From NCBI GenBank assembly GCA_964384825.1, contig CAYLMM010000004.1, positions 38,016 through 102,015 of the forward strand: a stretch of DNA of 64,000 bases, read 5' to 3'. Made by a program: the position numbers and the translations under genes. The notes beneath the pieces were generated by a model, which saw nothing but the letters and a program-made list of their open reading frames with translations, had not been told where the DNA came from and ran no database searches. The stretch comes from CAYLMM01 sp964384825. GTDB taxonomy: Bacteria; Krumholzibacteriota; Krumholzibacteriia; LZORAL124-64-63. Position 1 is the first letter of the stretch. Each line of letters begins with the position of its first letter. Of this stretch, positions 41,917-51,236 are shown piece by piece.

Positions 41917-44900
41917 TCAGTTCCGGCGGAGGCGTTCCTGTGGAATGCCGACCTCGATGTGGTCGATCAGGCCGGTGCGGGAGAAGATCTCCGCGCTGGT
42001 CCGCCGATCGAGGGTGTCGCCGCGATGCTCGGTCGCCGAACCGTCGGCCAGCGCGATGCGGATGCGGGCCTCTCCCGCGGTTCGCGCATAGACCACCGGC
42101 GTCTGGCAGAGCGTGAAGGCCAGGGTGCCGGGGGACAGGGCCATCGAGACGGTCTCGCCCTCGACATCAAAATACTGGAAATCGGCGGGACTCCCCAGGA
42201 ACTCGTCCTCGTCCAGCAGGACCGGACGGAACTGCAGGGCGCCGCGCTCGACGCGGATTCCGAGCTCTCCGGCCCGCGTGAGGATCTCCTCTTTCACCTG
42301 TCCGGTCATGCCGGGCTGTTTCGCGCCCCCGGAGGGGGGCGTATGCGAGTAAGGATCGGTGGGGAAGGCGCCGTATTCGGCGACCGACTTGCAATAGCCC
42401 AGGCCCGAGCGGATGCGGAAGTAGATCCCGGCGAGATCGTTCCGCAGGTCGGCGGGCAGGCCCTCGCGGTCGGCGCGCAGCACGGTCTCCTGGACCGCCA
42501 GCAGCAGCTTCGCGACCATGTGCCAGTAGATGCAGCCGAGGCCTTCGTATCCGTACATGACGCCCGAGCGGCCGGTGTAGGACCGATGGGAGAAGACGAG
42601 CTCGAAGAGATCGAGCACGGGCTGCCTGTCGCGGGAGACCGCAGCCGCCCACTTCTTCCGCCGGCCGAGATCGTCCAGCAGGGCGGCCAGGTCGTCCGCC
42701 TTGCCCAGGTCCCCCTGGAAACGCAGGATCCCTTCCTCGTCCCTGGCGAGCACCGAGGTGTCGCCGGCCGCCAGCAGATCCCGGATCAGCGGGATCTCCA
42801 TGGCGCGGTCCTCGGGGATCCTGTTCTTGTCCATGAAACCGGGGATCTCGCGCGCGGGGTAGAGCAGGAAGGCGCGACGGTCGGGCCGGTACAGGTCGCT
42901 GGCGAAGAGCCCCTCGAGGATTTCCAGGCACGCCGCGGGTTCGAGAACCCCCGAGGCGATGATCGCGACCTGGCCTTCGAGCATCACCGGCAGATGGGCG
43001 ATCCCGACGCCTTCGCCGGTCGTCTCGATCAGGTTGTAGCTGTGGTAGAGGCCGTCGTCGCGCCGGTTGGCGGCGATGCCGCGGTCGACGAATTCGAGGG
43101 CGGTGCGGCAGAGGGCCGCCGCCCGGTCGAGTTCAAGATCGGTCCGGCCCGAGAATCCCCCGGCGTAGACCGTTTCCCGATAATCCGAGAACGCGCCGCC
43201 GAGAGCGAGCATCATCCTCTTGCGCGCCCCCGGCTCGATCCTGCCGGCCGCGTACTCGTTCCTCTCCGAAGCCAGTACGGCCTGCAGCCGGTCGAGCCAG
43301 GTGACGACTTCGGTGGAGACGGGCAGGATCTCGCCGGGACGCTCCTCCAGGAATCCCGCGAGGAATTCCAGGTACCGCCGCAGATAGCAGAGAGTGACGA
43401 CCGAGACGCCTCCGCCGCCGAGGGCGTTGTTGGCGTCGTTCCATTCCGGCCGCTGCGTGTTCATCCAGATGCCGGCGTCCGGGATCAGGTTCGAGAGCTT
43501 GGACAGGGCCGGCACGAGCAGCTTCTCCAGCAGGTTCACATGGAGGACCGAGCCGTCGGCCGCGGTCAGGAGCTTGCCGTCGGTGCCCATGGCCTCGACC
43601 CGCTCGGCTATGGCCTTGTCGAGGTCGGCGTCGAAAACGATCGTCGAACCGGGATCCTCGATGATCTCGGCCAGGGGCTTGATGCGGTACGGGACCTCGG
43701 CGTAGCTGAAGATGTCCGCGCCGAGCATCCGGCCCAGCGCTTCCGGTTGGCGCCGGTTCATCGATTCGATCAGCCGCAGCAGGTAGACGATCTGGTGGTC
43801 GCCCCAGTAGCCGATGTTGCTCCAGGGGTCTTCCGGCGAGACGACCTCCCACTGCACGCCGTCGCGGTTCAGCACGTAGGGATTGAATCCGTCCACCGTC
43901 GAGGCGTTGACGAACTTGGCCACGAAGCTCGGCAAAAACCCGGGATAGGCCGCGCCCAGGGCTTCCCAGTTCTGGAAGATGTCCCGCCAGTTCCCCTCGT
44001 AGCTCAGCACCCGCCGGCCGTCCCGGCCGTGCGCGCGGATGGAGAAGAGGTTCCAGGGCCGGCTGGGGTCGCCGTGGCGACGTCCGAAATGCAGGGGCAG
44101 ATACTCGTAGCCCAGGCGCTGCAGTTCGGGATCGCCGGACTCGCGGGCCGTGTCGTGCAGTTGCTGCGCGGTGATCGTTTCCGGCATCTTCGCCAGCAGG
44201 CGCCGGTGGCGCTTGGCGGCGGCGACGTTGCGCACCTGCAGGAAGTCGACGAAGTCGGCCACCGGCACGTCGTAATTCCGCCAGAAAACGCCACCGCGCA
44301 TGTTGTTGAACAGGACGTTGGCGAAGTGGTGGCTCCACGACTCGGGCCGGCCGGAGAGCTGCAGGCCGTCGGAGCTGCCGACGTTCCGCTTCAGGCGTTC
44401 GGACGAGGTCCTGATGCTCGCGGAGATCCCTTCGCCGGAGTCCTCGCGGTCGATGATCCGCCGGCGCAGGGCGGCGATCCGGACGTGATCGAGGCCGGAA
44501 TCGCAGACCATGCGCCAGTGCGTCGATGCGCCGGGAGCGAGGTCGATCTGCGTGCTGACCAGGTAGTTGCCCCGCGCCCCGTCGAGAATGCGTTCGGGGG
44601 GCAGGAGACGGCCGCGGCGGAACAGGGCCACCGAACCGGCCGACAGATGCACCCGGGCTCCCTCCAGTCCGGAGCACCAGACGACGTTGGCCCGCAGGAC
44701 CTCCAGGGCTTCCGTCCGGTCGGTGATGCCGGCGGTCAGGGAGTAGATGCCGAGTCCGGACTCGGCGTCGACCTCGGTCTTCTTGTACGCGTCGACGAGG
44801 TTGGACGACTGCTGGTACAGGCCGAGCGGCGCGCCGTAGGGCAGCACGTTCCGCAGCCCGTCGAGCATCTCGGCCCGGAAGGGCTGGGCCCCCCGGTTCT

Positions 44901-45402
44901 CCAGGGAGGCCGAACGCACCCATCCCAGATCGTCGGCGGCGGACCAGCTGTAGCGGAACGCGATGCCGAGCTGGCGGTCGATCTCCTCGAAGACCAGGCG
45001 TGTGCCGATGACGTTCTTGTAGAGGTTCCGTTCGATGGCCGGGTTGGCCGCCGACTCCCGCGAGAACGGCTTCCACAGGACGGATTTGCCGCTGCCGCGG
45101 TCGATGCGCATCAGGGTCATCGGTCCGGTGTGATGGTGGGCGTCGTGGAGACGGTCCACGGTCACGTACGGGAACAGGCTGCCGTCGGGATCGACCCGTC
45201 CGGCGGCGAGCCCCCCCTGCGACGACACGAACATCCACAGGTCGGTGTCGCTCGCGAGGCTCACCAGGAACGGATCCATCAGATGGTAGGCCGAGATCCT
45301 GTAATGCATCTCCCCGTCGAGGTGGACGAAGGCGCCGGCCGGCGAAGCCGGCGCCGTGTCGGCCGCGAACGAGGGGTCGAAGGGAGCCGGTTTGCCGTTC
45401 AT
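41917..45402 (-). CDS. Large inverting glycoside phosphorylase, beta-1,3-glucan phosphorylase-like (GH94/GH149/GH161 type)
   Basis: 1161-residue cytoplasmic enzyme. It combines an N-terminal beta-sandwich (about 25-310), a helical-barrel catalytic region (about 350-920) and a C-terminal beta-domain, as in GH94-related phosphorylases. The size is well above GH94 cellobiose phosphorylases (about 800) and nearer the GH149/GH161 beta-1,3-glucan phosphorylases. The likely general acid is Asp656 in QRPEWNDANNALGG, at the place of the GH94 DWND motif. Other family-like segments are SYEGNWRDIFQNWEAL and PWSNIGYWGDHQIVYLL. It would split beta-glucan oligomers with phosphate to glucose 1-phosphate. It starts six bases after the secreted-protein stop with no clear ribosome site, so it is probably translationally coupled. 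GH17, GH1 and transporter neighbours support a beta-1,3-glucan substrate. Confidence 0.78.
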   Translation of the reverse strand: MNGKPAPFDPSFAADTAPASPAGAFVHLDGEMHYRISAYHLMDPFLVSLASDTDLWMFVSSQGGLAAGRVDPDGSLFPYVTVDRLHDAHHHTGPMTLMRIDRGSGKSVLWKPFSRESAANPAIERNLYKNVIGTRLVFEEIDRQLGIAFRYSWSAADDLGWVRSASLENRGAQPFRAEMLDGLRNVLPYGAPLGLYQQSSNLVDAYKKTEVDAESGLGIYSLTAGITDRTEALEVLRANVVWCSGLEGARVHLSAGSVALFRRGRLLPPERILDGARGNYLVSTQIDLAPGASTHWRMVCDSGLDHVRIAALRRRIIDREDSGEGISASIRTSSERLKRNVGSSDGLQLSGRPESWSHHFANVLFNNMRGGVFWRNYDVPVADFVDFLQVRNVAAAKRHRRLLAKMPETITAQQLHDTARESGDPELQRLGYEYLPLHFGRRHGDPSRPWNLFSIRAHGRDGRRVLSYEGNWRDIFQNWEALGAAYPGFLPSFVAKFVNASTVDGFNPYVLNRDGVQWEVVSPEDPWSNIGYWGDHQIVYLLRLIESMNRRQPEALGRMLGADIFSYAEVPYRIKPLAEIIEDPGSTIVFDADLDKAIAERVEAMGTDGKLLTAADGSVLHVNLLEKLLVPALSKLSNLIPDAGIWMNTQRPEWNDANNALGGGGVSVVTLCYLRRYLEFLAGFLEERPGEILPVSTEVVTWLDRLQAVLASERNEYAAGRIEPGARKRMMLALGGAFSDYRETVYAGGFSGRTDLELDRAAALCRTALEFVDRGIAANRRDDGLYHSYNLIETTGEGVGIAHLPVMLEGQVAIIASGVLEPAACLEILEGLFASDLYRPDRRAFLLYPAREIPGFMDKNRIPEDRAMEIPLIRDLLAAGDTSVLARDEEGILRFQGDLGKADDLAALLDDLGRRKKWAAAVSRDRQPVLDLFELVFSHRSYTGRSGVMYGYEGLGCIYWHMVAKLLLAVQETVLRADREGLPADLRNDLAGIYFRIRSGLGYCKSVAEYGAFPTDPYSHTPPSGGAKQPGMTGQVKEEILTRAGELGIRVERGALQFRPVLLDEDEFLGSPADFQYFDVEGETVSMALSPGTLAFTLCQTPVVYARTAGEARIRIALADGSATEHRGDTLDRRTSAEIFSRTGLIDHIEVGIPQERLRRN

Positions 45403-45408
45403 GGGCGG

Positions 45409-46383
45409 CTACTTCAGCAGGACCATGCTGCGGGAAACCTGTCCGGTCGCGGTCTTCAGCACGTAACTGTACTGGCCCGCGGCCGCCGGGACGCCCCCGT
45501 CGCTCCGGCCGTTCCAGAACACGTCGTGCTCGCCGGCGTCGAGGTTGCCGCGATGCAGGGTGGCGATTCTGCGGCCGGCGAGATCATAGACGCCGATCTC
45601 GACGAATCCCGGCTTCTCCAGGGAGAAGTCGATCCTGGTGCCGGGGTTGAAGGGGTTCGGGTAGTTCTGCCCGAGCTGAGCGCCGGCGATGACCGAGGCG
45701 TCGGGGACGTCGGTCGGATCGAAGAGATGGAAGTCGACGTTGTCGTAGTAGATTCCCGATCCCACATAGTCGGTCGCGGTGTTCATGAAGCCGAACTGCA
45801 GGATCTGATCCACCAGATCCGCGGTGATCTCGATGGACACGGAGTACCCGCCCCACGTGACCGGAATGGCCGTCATGTCGGCGGTGATGAAGTTGGTCAT
45901 GGCGTAGCCGGCGTTCGGGTCGAGGGTCTTGATGAACGCGGCCGCGGTCGAGGCGCCTTCGATGTTGCCCATCTTGGCGTTGAAGTCGAAGACCCACGTC
46001 TCGCCGACGCTGGCGGCGTCGACCACCTGCTCGCGGAAGACGTTCGATTCGACGATGTTCCCGGCGCCGTGATCGGTGTTCTCGTAGTCGCTGTACACGT
46101 TCAACTGCTGGGCTCCCTGATCGTCTCCGCCCTGTCCGGTGGCGATGGCGCAGAAGGCCGCCCCGTCATTGGGAGCGGGGAAGGGGCCGTAGCCGTAGAT
46201 GTATTCTCCGGTCGGAGTCGAGACGTTGCCGAAGACCAGCCAGCCTTCGTTGCCCAGCGCGTCGACGTCGGTCTGGACCAGGGCTTCGAAGTCCTGGGCA
46301 TAGGGCGTGATCGCCAGGCCCGAAGCCGGGATCAGGAAGAACAGTGCGGCGACCGCAAAGGCAACCGTAGCTTTGCTTTGCAT
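45409..46383 (-). CDS. Secreted beta-rich protein with FlgD-like tail (paralogue of 41067-41774)
   Basis: 324-residue exported protein. Signal peptide at 1-24; residues 25-235 are the same domain as in 41067-41774 (TPYAQDFEALV, EGWLVFGNV, GYGPFPAPNDGAAFCAI, AAFIKTLDPNAGYAMTNFITADMT, GFMNTATDY). The C-terminal 85 residues are a FlgD-like domain (NYPNPFNPGTRIDFSL, VYDLAGRRIATL, FWNGRSDGGVPAAAGQYSYVLK, SMVLLK). First gene of the operon with the large phosphorylase; its promoter is overlapped by operator site C. A surface glucan-binding role is inferred from the regulon, not from a known CBM signature. Confidence 0.8.
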   Translation of the reverse strand: MQSKATVAFAVAALFFLIPASGLAITPYAQDFEALVQTDVDALGNEGWLVFGNVSTPTGEYIYGYGPFPAPNDGAAFCAIATGQGGDDQGAQQLNVYSDYENTDHGAGNIVESNVFREQVVDAASVGETWVFDFNAKMGNIEGASTAAAFIKTLDPNAGYAMTNFITADMTAIPVTWGGYSVSIEITADLVDQILQFGFMNTATDYVGSGIYYDNVDFHLFDPTDVPDASVIAGAQLGQNYPNPFNPGTRIDFSLEKPGFVEIGVYDLAGRRIATLHRGNLDAGEHDVFWNGRSDGGVPAAAGQYSYVLKTATGQVSRSMVLLK

Positions 46384-46488
46384 TTCGATGACCTCTCTTT
46401 GAGCAAGACTCCCATGGCGAATCGTCGCAGTCCGTTGCGTCTCTCCTCGCGGCCGGCGGGCCCCGGCGGCGATGGAGAGAATCCTGTC

Positions 46489-46536
46489 TTGACAGGAACA
46501 TAGATATCATACACTATGTTCGGAGTCCGAACAAAG
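46489..46536. promoter_or_regulatory. Operator site C with divergent promoters
   Basis: Arms CTATGTTCGG (46514-46523) and CCGAACAAAG (46527-46536) around AGT; nine of ten positions pair and the inner TGTTCGGA/TCCGAACA is perfect. Rightward: consensus TTGACA (46489-46494), 17 bases, CACTAT (46512-46517). Leftward: TTGTTC (46534-46529), 17 bases, TATGAT (46511-46506). The site touches both promoters and could control the GH1 and phosphorylase operons together. Confidence 0.75.
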
Positions 46537-46625
46537 ATTTTTTCCGAGATTTTCCGGCCCCCGGACATGGTGTCTTCCGGGCCGGAAATTCCGCAGGCCA
46601 ATGATCTCACGGGGGGCGACGGGTC

Positions 46626-48029
46626 GTGATCCGCCACCGATTTCCCGAAGGGTTCGTCTGGGGTGCCGCCACCTCCGCCCAGCAGATCGAAGGCGGCCGT
46701 CGCGAGGACGGCCGGGGCGATTCGATCTGGGATCGATTCGCCGCCGTCGAGGGAAAGATCGAGGACGGCTCCACTCCCGACATCGCCTGCGACCACTACC
46801 ATCTCTGGCGCGACGACATCGCGATCATGAAGAAGCTCGGCCTCGGCGCCTACCGCTTCTCGATCGCCTGGCCGCGCATCCTTCCCGGCGGGACCGGCGC
46901 GGTGAACGAGGCCGGACTCGATTTCTACGAGGCCCTGGTCGACGGCCTGCTCGAAGCCGGCATCGAGCCCTTCCCCACCCTCTACCACTGGGATCTGCCG
47001 CAGGCGCTCCAGGACCGGGGCGGCTGGGCCGAACGCGGCACCGCGGCGGCCTTCGCGGATTACGCGGCCGCCGTCGTCCGGCGGCTGGGCGACCGGGTCG
47101 GGAAATGGACGACCCACAACGAGCCCTGGTGCGCCGCGACGCTCGGCCACGAGGAGGGATGCCACGCGCCCGGGCACCGGGATCCCGCCGAAGCCCTGCG
47201 CGTCGCCCATCATCTGCTGCTGTCCCACGGCATGGGCGTCGAGATCCTGCGCGACGAGGCTCCGTCGGCCGAGGCCGGCATCGTGCTGATCCACAGCCCG
47301 GCCGTCCCGCGCACCGAAGACCCGTCCGACGTCGACGCGGCCCGGTGGTTCGACGGCTTCTTCAACCGGTGGTATCTCGATCCGGTGTTCCGCGGTTCCT
47401 ATCCCGCCGACGCGGTGGCCGACCGGGTCGCGGCGGGGCATCTCGCGGGCCCCGAGCTCCCCTTCGTGAAGGACGGCGACCTGGAGCTCATCGGCGCGCC
47501 CCTGGATTTCCTGGGCCTGAACTACTACAGCCGCGTGGTGATGGAGACCGCGTCCGACGGCCGCCGAAAGGCCGTCGCGGTCGCGCCGCCCGAGGAGCTG
47601 ACCGACATGGGGTGGGAGGTCCATCCCCAGAGCTTGTACGACAGCCTGACACGCGTCCATCGCGACTACGCCCCCGCGGAGATCTACATCACCGAGAACG
47701 GGGCGGCCTACCACGATCCCGCCGACGACTCCGGGCGCATCGCCGACATCCGGCGCATCGACTACCTGCGCGGACATCTGCTGAGCGCGAACCGGGCCAT
47801 CGCCGCCGGCGTGCCCCTGAGGGGCTATTTCGTCTGGTCGCTGATGGACAATTTCGAGTGGGGCTACGGCTTCCGGAAACGATTCGGCCTGTATGCAGTC
47901 GAGGAACGCACCCGGCGGCGCATCGCCAGGGACAGCGCGTTCTGGTATCGTGACGTCGTGGCGGCCAACGCCGTCGGCGATGCGTCTTTTCCGACAAACC
48001 AAGGAGAAGCCCGTGAATCCAAGTCATGA
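46626..48029 (+). CDS. GH1 family beta-glucosidase
   Basis: 467-residue GH1 enzyme without a signal peptide, so cytoplasmic. N-terminal FPEGFVWGAATSAQQIEG is the family signature. The acid/base is Glu166 in TTHNEPW, the nucleophile Glu357 in YITENGA, and the aglycone-site FVWSLMDNFEWGYGF is intact. It hydrolyses beta-linked glucosides, here probably the short oligosaccharides left by the phosphorylase. GTG at 46626 with a weak G-rich upstream site. It overlaps the next gene by 17 bases. Rightward promoter with a perfect TTGACA at 46489. Confidence 0.95.
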   Translation: MIRHRFPEGFVWGAATSAQQIEGGRREDGRGDSIWDRFAAVEGKIEDGSTPDIACDHYHLWRDDIAIMKKLGLGAYRFSIAWPRILPGGTGAVNEAGLDFYEALVDGLLEAGIEPFPTLYHWDLPQALQDRGGWAERGTAAAFADYAAAVVRRLGDRVGKWTTHNEPWCAATLGHEEGCHAPGHRDPAEALRVAHHLLLSHGMGVEILRDEAPSAEAGIVLIHSPAVPRTEDPSDVDAARWFDGFFNRWYLDPVFRGSYPADAVADRVAAGHLAGPELPFVKDGDLELIGAPLDFLGLNYYSRVVMETASDGRRKAVAVAPPEELTDMGWEVHPQSLYDSLTRVHRDYAPAEIYITENGAAYHDPADDSGRIADIRRIDYLRGHLLSANRAIAAGVPLRGYFVWSLMDNFEWGYGFRKRFGLYAVEERTRRRIARDSAFWYRDVVAANAVGDASFPTNQGEARESKS

Positions 48030-51000
48030 TGGGAGTCCGCGCCGCACCGTCGTCACGACGCTGGCCTGGGCGCTGTTGCTGATCCTTTCATTCGCGGGCG
48101 CCGGCGCCGCCGCCGCCGCGGAGGGGGAGATGCCGCGGATCGAGGTCGCCACCGCCCAGGACGGATCGCGGCTGCTGGTGGACGGCCGGGACTTCATGGT
48201 CTTCGGGATGAACTGGGGCTACATGCCCATCGGGCAGAACTACACCTACAGCCTGTGGACCAAGCCCGACGAGATCATCGAGGCCGCCCTGGCGATGGAG
48301 ATGCCGCTGCTGCAGGCGATGGGCGTCAACACCATCCGCCAGTACGTGGGCATCCCGCCGCGGTGGGTGAAGTACATCTACGAGAAGTACGGCATCTACA
48401 CGGTGCTGAACCACGCCATCGGCCGCTACGGGCTGACCATCGACGGCGTGTGGCATCCGAACACCGACTACAGCGATCCGCGGGTGCGCGAGATCCTGAA
48501 GGGCGAAATGGCGGCGCTGGTCGATCGGTTCCGCGACACCCCGGGCGTGCTGATGTGGCTGCTGGGCAACGAGAACAACTACGGCCTGTCGTGGTCGTCG
48601 TTCGAGATCGAGGCGCTGCCCGAGGGCGAGCGCAACGCGGCCAAGGCCGAGTACCTCTACTCGCTCTTCGGCGAGATCATCGACGACGTCAAGCAGCGCG
48701 ACCCCGGCCGGCCGGTGGCCATCGCCAACGGCGACATCCAGTACATCGACCTGATCGCCGAGCACTGCAAGGGCCTGGACGTCATGGGCACGAACGTGTA
48801 TCGCGGGATCTCGGCCCGCGATCTCTTCGACGTGGTGAAGGACAAGCTGGGCGTGCCGGTGATGTTCACCGAGTTCGGCTCGGACGCCTTCAACGCCGTG
48901 ACCATGAAGGAGGACCAGGCCATGCAGGCCTACTACCTGCTGGGCCAGTGGCGCGAGATCTACGAGCAGTCGGCCGGCAAGGGCCGCGCGGGCAACGCCA
49001 TCGGCGGCCTGATCTTCCAGTGGAGCGACGGCTGGTGGAAGTACAAGCAGGAGAGCCGCCTCGAAATCCACGACACCAACGCCTCGTGGCCCAACAGCGG
49101 CTATCCCGACGACTTCCGCGAGGGCGAGAACAACATGAACGAGGAGTGGTGGGGGATCACGGCCAAGGGCTATTCCGACCCCCGCGGCCTGTACGCGGTC
49201 TATCCGCGCGCGGCCTACTACGTCCTGCGCGACGCCTTCCGGCTCGACCCCTATGCTCCGGACACCGACATCGACGCCATCCGGGCCCATTTCGACGCCA
49301 TCCGGCCGATGAAGGCGGTGCTCGAGGCCCGCGGCGACGCCGCTTCGCTGCAGGGCGAGGTCGGGGGCAAGGTCCGCGTCTCGGGCATGCGTCTGGAGTT
49401 CGAGACATTCAGCACCGGCGGCGACAACATCAGCACTCCCGAGTCGGATGACGTTGCCGCCGAAGGCTACCCCTCTTTCCGCGGCTTCGACCACGGCGAG
49501 TCGTTCTACGCCGACATCGAGGCCAAGCCCAACGACGCGATCATCGGCAAGCTGTCGCTGAATTTCCTGGGCAACGTGCCGGACAACCCCATCGACGAGA
49601 TCTTCTACGAGAACCGCGGCCGGCCGACGAAGGTGACCAACACGAACAACGACGAGATCGAACTCGACACGCTCGACCGGGTGAAGATCTACCAGGCCTC
49701 GGTCACCTGGGACGACCGCTGGTTCACCCTGGACGGCTTCTACCGGACGGGCCATCTGCACTGGCAGTACGAGGGCGACTTCTTCGGTCTGTATCGCGAC
49801 GCCTACTACGGCGAGAACGTCGACATCTACAACGGCGAGGCGCCGGTGGGCTTCGAGGTGGCCGGCAAGAAGGATCTCGGCGGCCTGAAGGTCGCCTTCG
49901 GTCCGCAGCTCTGGTGGGGCGCCAACCCGGCGGTGCTGGTGAAGTACCAGCGCGACGTCGCCGGAATCGCCTGGACGGGGATGTTCCAGGAAGACTTCAC
50001 CGAGCAGACGCAGGTGACCAGCTCGGTGGCGATCCCGGTGCGGTCGAGCCGCAAGGCCTCGCTGCAGATGGAGACCCGCGTCGGCCCCTTCGACGTCGAG
50101 GGCGGCGTGCTGTGGTCGGGCCAGCCCCGGGTGGGCGAGACCTTCCAGCTGCTGACCGACGAGGCCGCCGACCGCGGCGGCCCGATGGCGCCCGAGGACA
50201 TCCGGGTCGACAGGATCAAGGACAAGGACACCTTCGGCTTCAAGGCCAAGCTGAAGTGGCAGGAGGGGCGCTGGAACTGGTACGGGCAGGGGGCCTACAT
50301 GGGCCTGGTGGCCGACGGCGGCCCGACCGCCATCCCCACCTTCACCGGCTGGAACCTGAAGGACAGCGGCTCGGGCAACCAGATCAACGCGCTGACCGGC
50401 CTGGCCGTCGGCATGGGCAAGTGGCAGGTCGGGCCGAACTTCCTGTGGCAGAAGCCCATCGTGGGCCCCATGCCCCATTCGGACGACCTGGCCGGCACCG
50501 CCGGCCGCCCGCGCAACGTCCGCGACGACCCCTTCGCGGTGCGCGACAATCGCGAGACCACCGCGGCCGAGCTGATGGTGACCTACGATCCGACCCCTGC
50601 GACCTGGATGTGGAACTGGGACAGCGACGCGCGCGAGGACGCCGATCTGGCGGCCAGCATGGGCTTCGTCTTCAAGCGCCATCACACGACCGCCGACGCG
50701 GGGCTGTTCATCTCCGACACCGAAGAGGTCTATCCCTTCGCCGGCGCCACTCCCGAGCGCGATCTGTGGGAGGTCAACTGCCGGGTGATCAACAGCCTGG
50801 GCACCGGCGCCAAGATGATCAGCCGCATCTTCTTCGGCAACGCCGAGCCCAACGGCGACGACGAACGGCGCATCGACCGCTTCGGCCTGGAGACGCGGAT
50901 CGCCTGGCCCGAGGTGGCGTTGGGCGGGTTCCTGAAGTTCAACGACTACGGGCCCTACGACTACCATCACGACCACAACCTGACGTACCCGATGCAGGCG

Positions 51001-51216
51001 ATGGCCGACCTGTCGTTCACCCTGGGCCGGCCTCTCTGGTTCGGGCTGTCCCAGACGCGGCTGGGCGTGCGGGCCACCTACCGCACCCTCGACCGCAACT
51101 CGAACCGGTACCAGCCCGAAGGCGCGATCGAGCCGCTGCCGAACGAGAGGTACCCGGACGGATTGGACGAGGGTCACGAGTGGGAGATCAGGACCTACAT
51201 GCATCTGGCCATCTAG
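48013..51216 (+). CDS. Secreted clan-A-type glycosidase fused to an outer-membrane beta-barrel-like domain
   Basis: 1067-residue exported protein. Residues about 16-36 are a signal peptide (LAWALLLILSFAGAGAAAAA). Residues about 40-420 are a TIM-barrel glycosidase resembling GH2/GH5-type domains: FGMNWGYMPIG, YEKYGIYTVLNHAIGRYG, putative acid/base Glu187 in WLLGNENN and nucleophile Glu287 in VMFTEFGSDAF. From about 480 to the end the sequence changes to about 590 residues of alternating amphipathic strands with aromatic girdle residues (LKVAFGPQLWWGANPAVLVKY, GRWNWYGQGAYMGLV, FGLSQTRLGVRATYRTL), as in porins. GTG at 48013 has AAGGAG upstream and lies inside the GH1 gene. A surface-anchored glucanase-porin is the natural reading; the barrel call rests on pattern only. 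Confidence 0.78.
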   Translation: MNPSHDGSPRRTVVTTLAWALLLILSFAGAGAAAAAEGEMPRIEVATAQDGSRLLVDGRDFMVFGMNWGYMPIGQNYTYSLWTKPDEIIEAALAMEMPLLQAMGVNTIRQYVGIPPRWVKYIYEKYGIYTVLNHAIGRYGLTIDGVWHPNTDYSDPRVREILKGEMAALVDRFRDTPGVLMWLLGNENNYGLSWSSFEIEALPEGERNAAKAEYLYSLFGEIIDDVKQRDPGRPVAIANGDIQYIDLIAEHCKGLDVMGTNVYRGISARDLFDVVKDKLGVPVMFTEFGSDAFNAVTMKEDQAMQAYYLLGQWREIYEQSAGKGRAGNAIGGLIFQWSDGWWKYKQESRLEIHDTNASWPNSGYPDDFREGENNMNEEWWGITAKGYSDPRGLYAVYPRAAYYVLRDAFRLDPYAPDTDIDAIRAHFDAIRPMKAVLEARGDAASLQGEVGGKVRVSGMRLEFETFSTGGDNISTPESDDVAAEGYPSFRGFDHGESFYADIEAKPNDAIIGKLSLNFLGNVPDNPIDEIFYENRGRPTKVTNTNNDEIELDTLDRVKIYQASVTWDDRWFTLDGFYRTGHLHWQYEGDFFGLYRDAYYGENVDIYNGEAPVGFEVAGKKDLGGLKVAFGPQLWWGANPAVLVKYQRDVAGIAWTGMFQEDFTEQTQVTSSVAIPVRSSRKASLQMETRVGPFDVEGGVLWSGQPRVGETFQLLTDEAADRGGPMAPEDIRVDRIKDKDTFGFKAKLKWQEGRWNWYGQGAYMGLVADGGPTAIPTFTGWNLKDSGSGNQINALTGLAVGMGKWQVGPNFLWQKPIVGPMPHSDDLAGTAGRPRNVRDDPFAVRDNRETTAAELMVTYDPTPATWMWNWDSDAREDADLAASMGFVFKRHHTTADAGLFISDTEEVYPFAGATPERDLWEVNCRVINSLGTGAKMISRIFFGNAEPNGDDERRIDRFGLETRIAWPEVALGGFLKFNDYGPYDYHHDHNLTYPMQAMADLSFTLGRPLWFGLSQTRLGVRATYRTLDRNSNRYQPEGAIEPLPNERYPDGLDEGHEWEIRTYMHLAI

Positions 51217-51236
51217 TTGCGAGGTCCTGCGCGGAG

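Noticed and set aside
41917..41919. Programmed UGA read-through of the phosphorylase
   Set aside because: The 19 in-frame codons after the stop resemble a secretion tail, which makes no sense on a cytoplasmic phosphorylase lacking a signal peptide; a deletion remnant explains them more simply.
41797..46503. 1568-codon plus-strand open frame opposite the phosphorylase
   Set aside because: Antisense shadow of a real gene in GC-rich DNA; no domain or motif, while the minus strand shows a complete enzyme.
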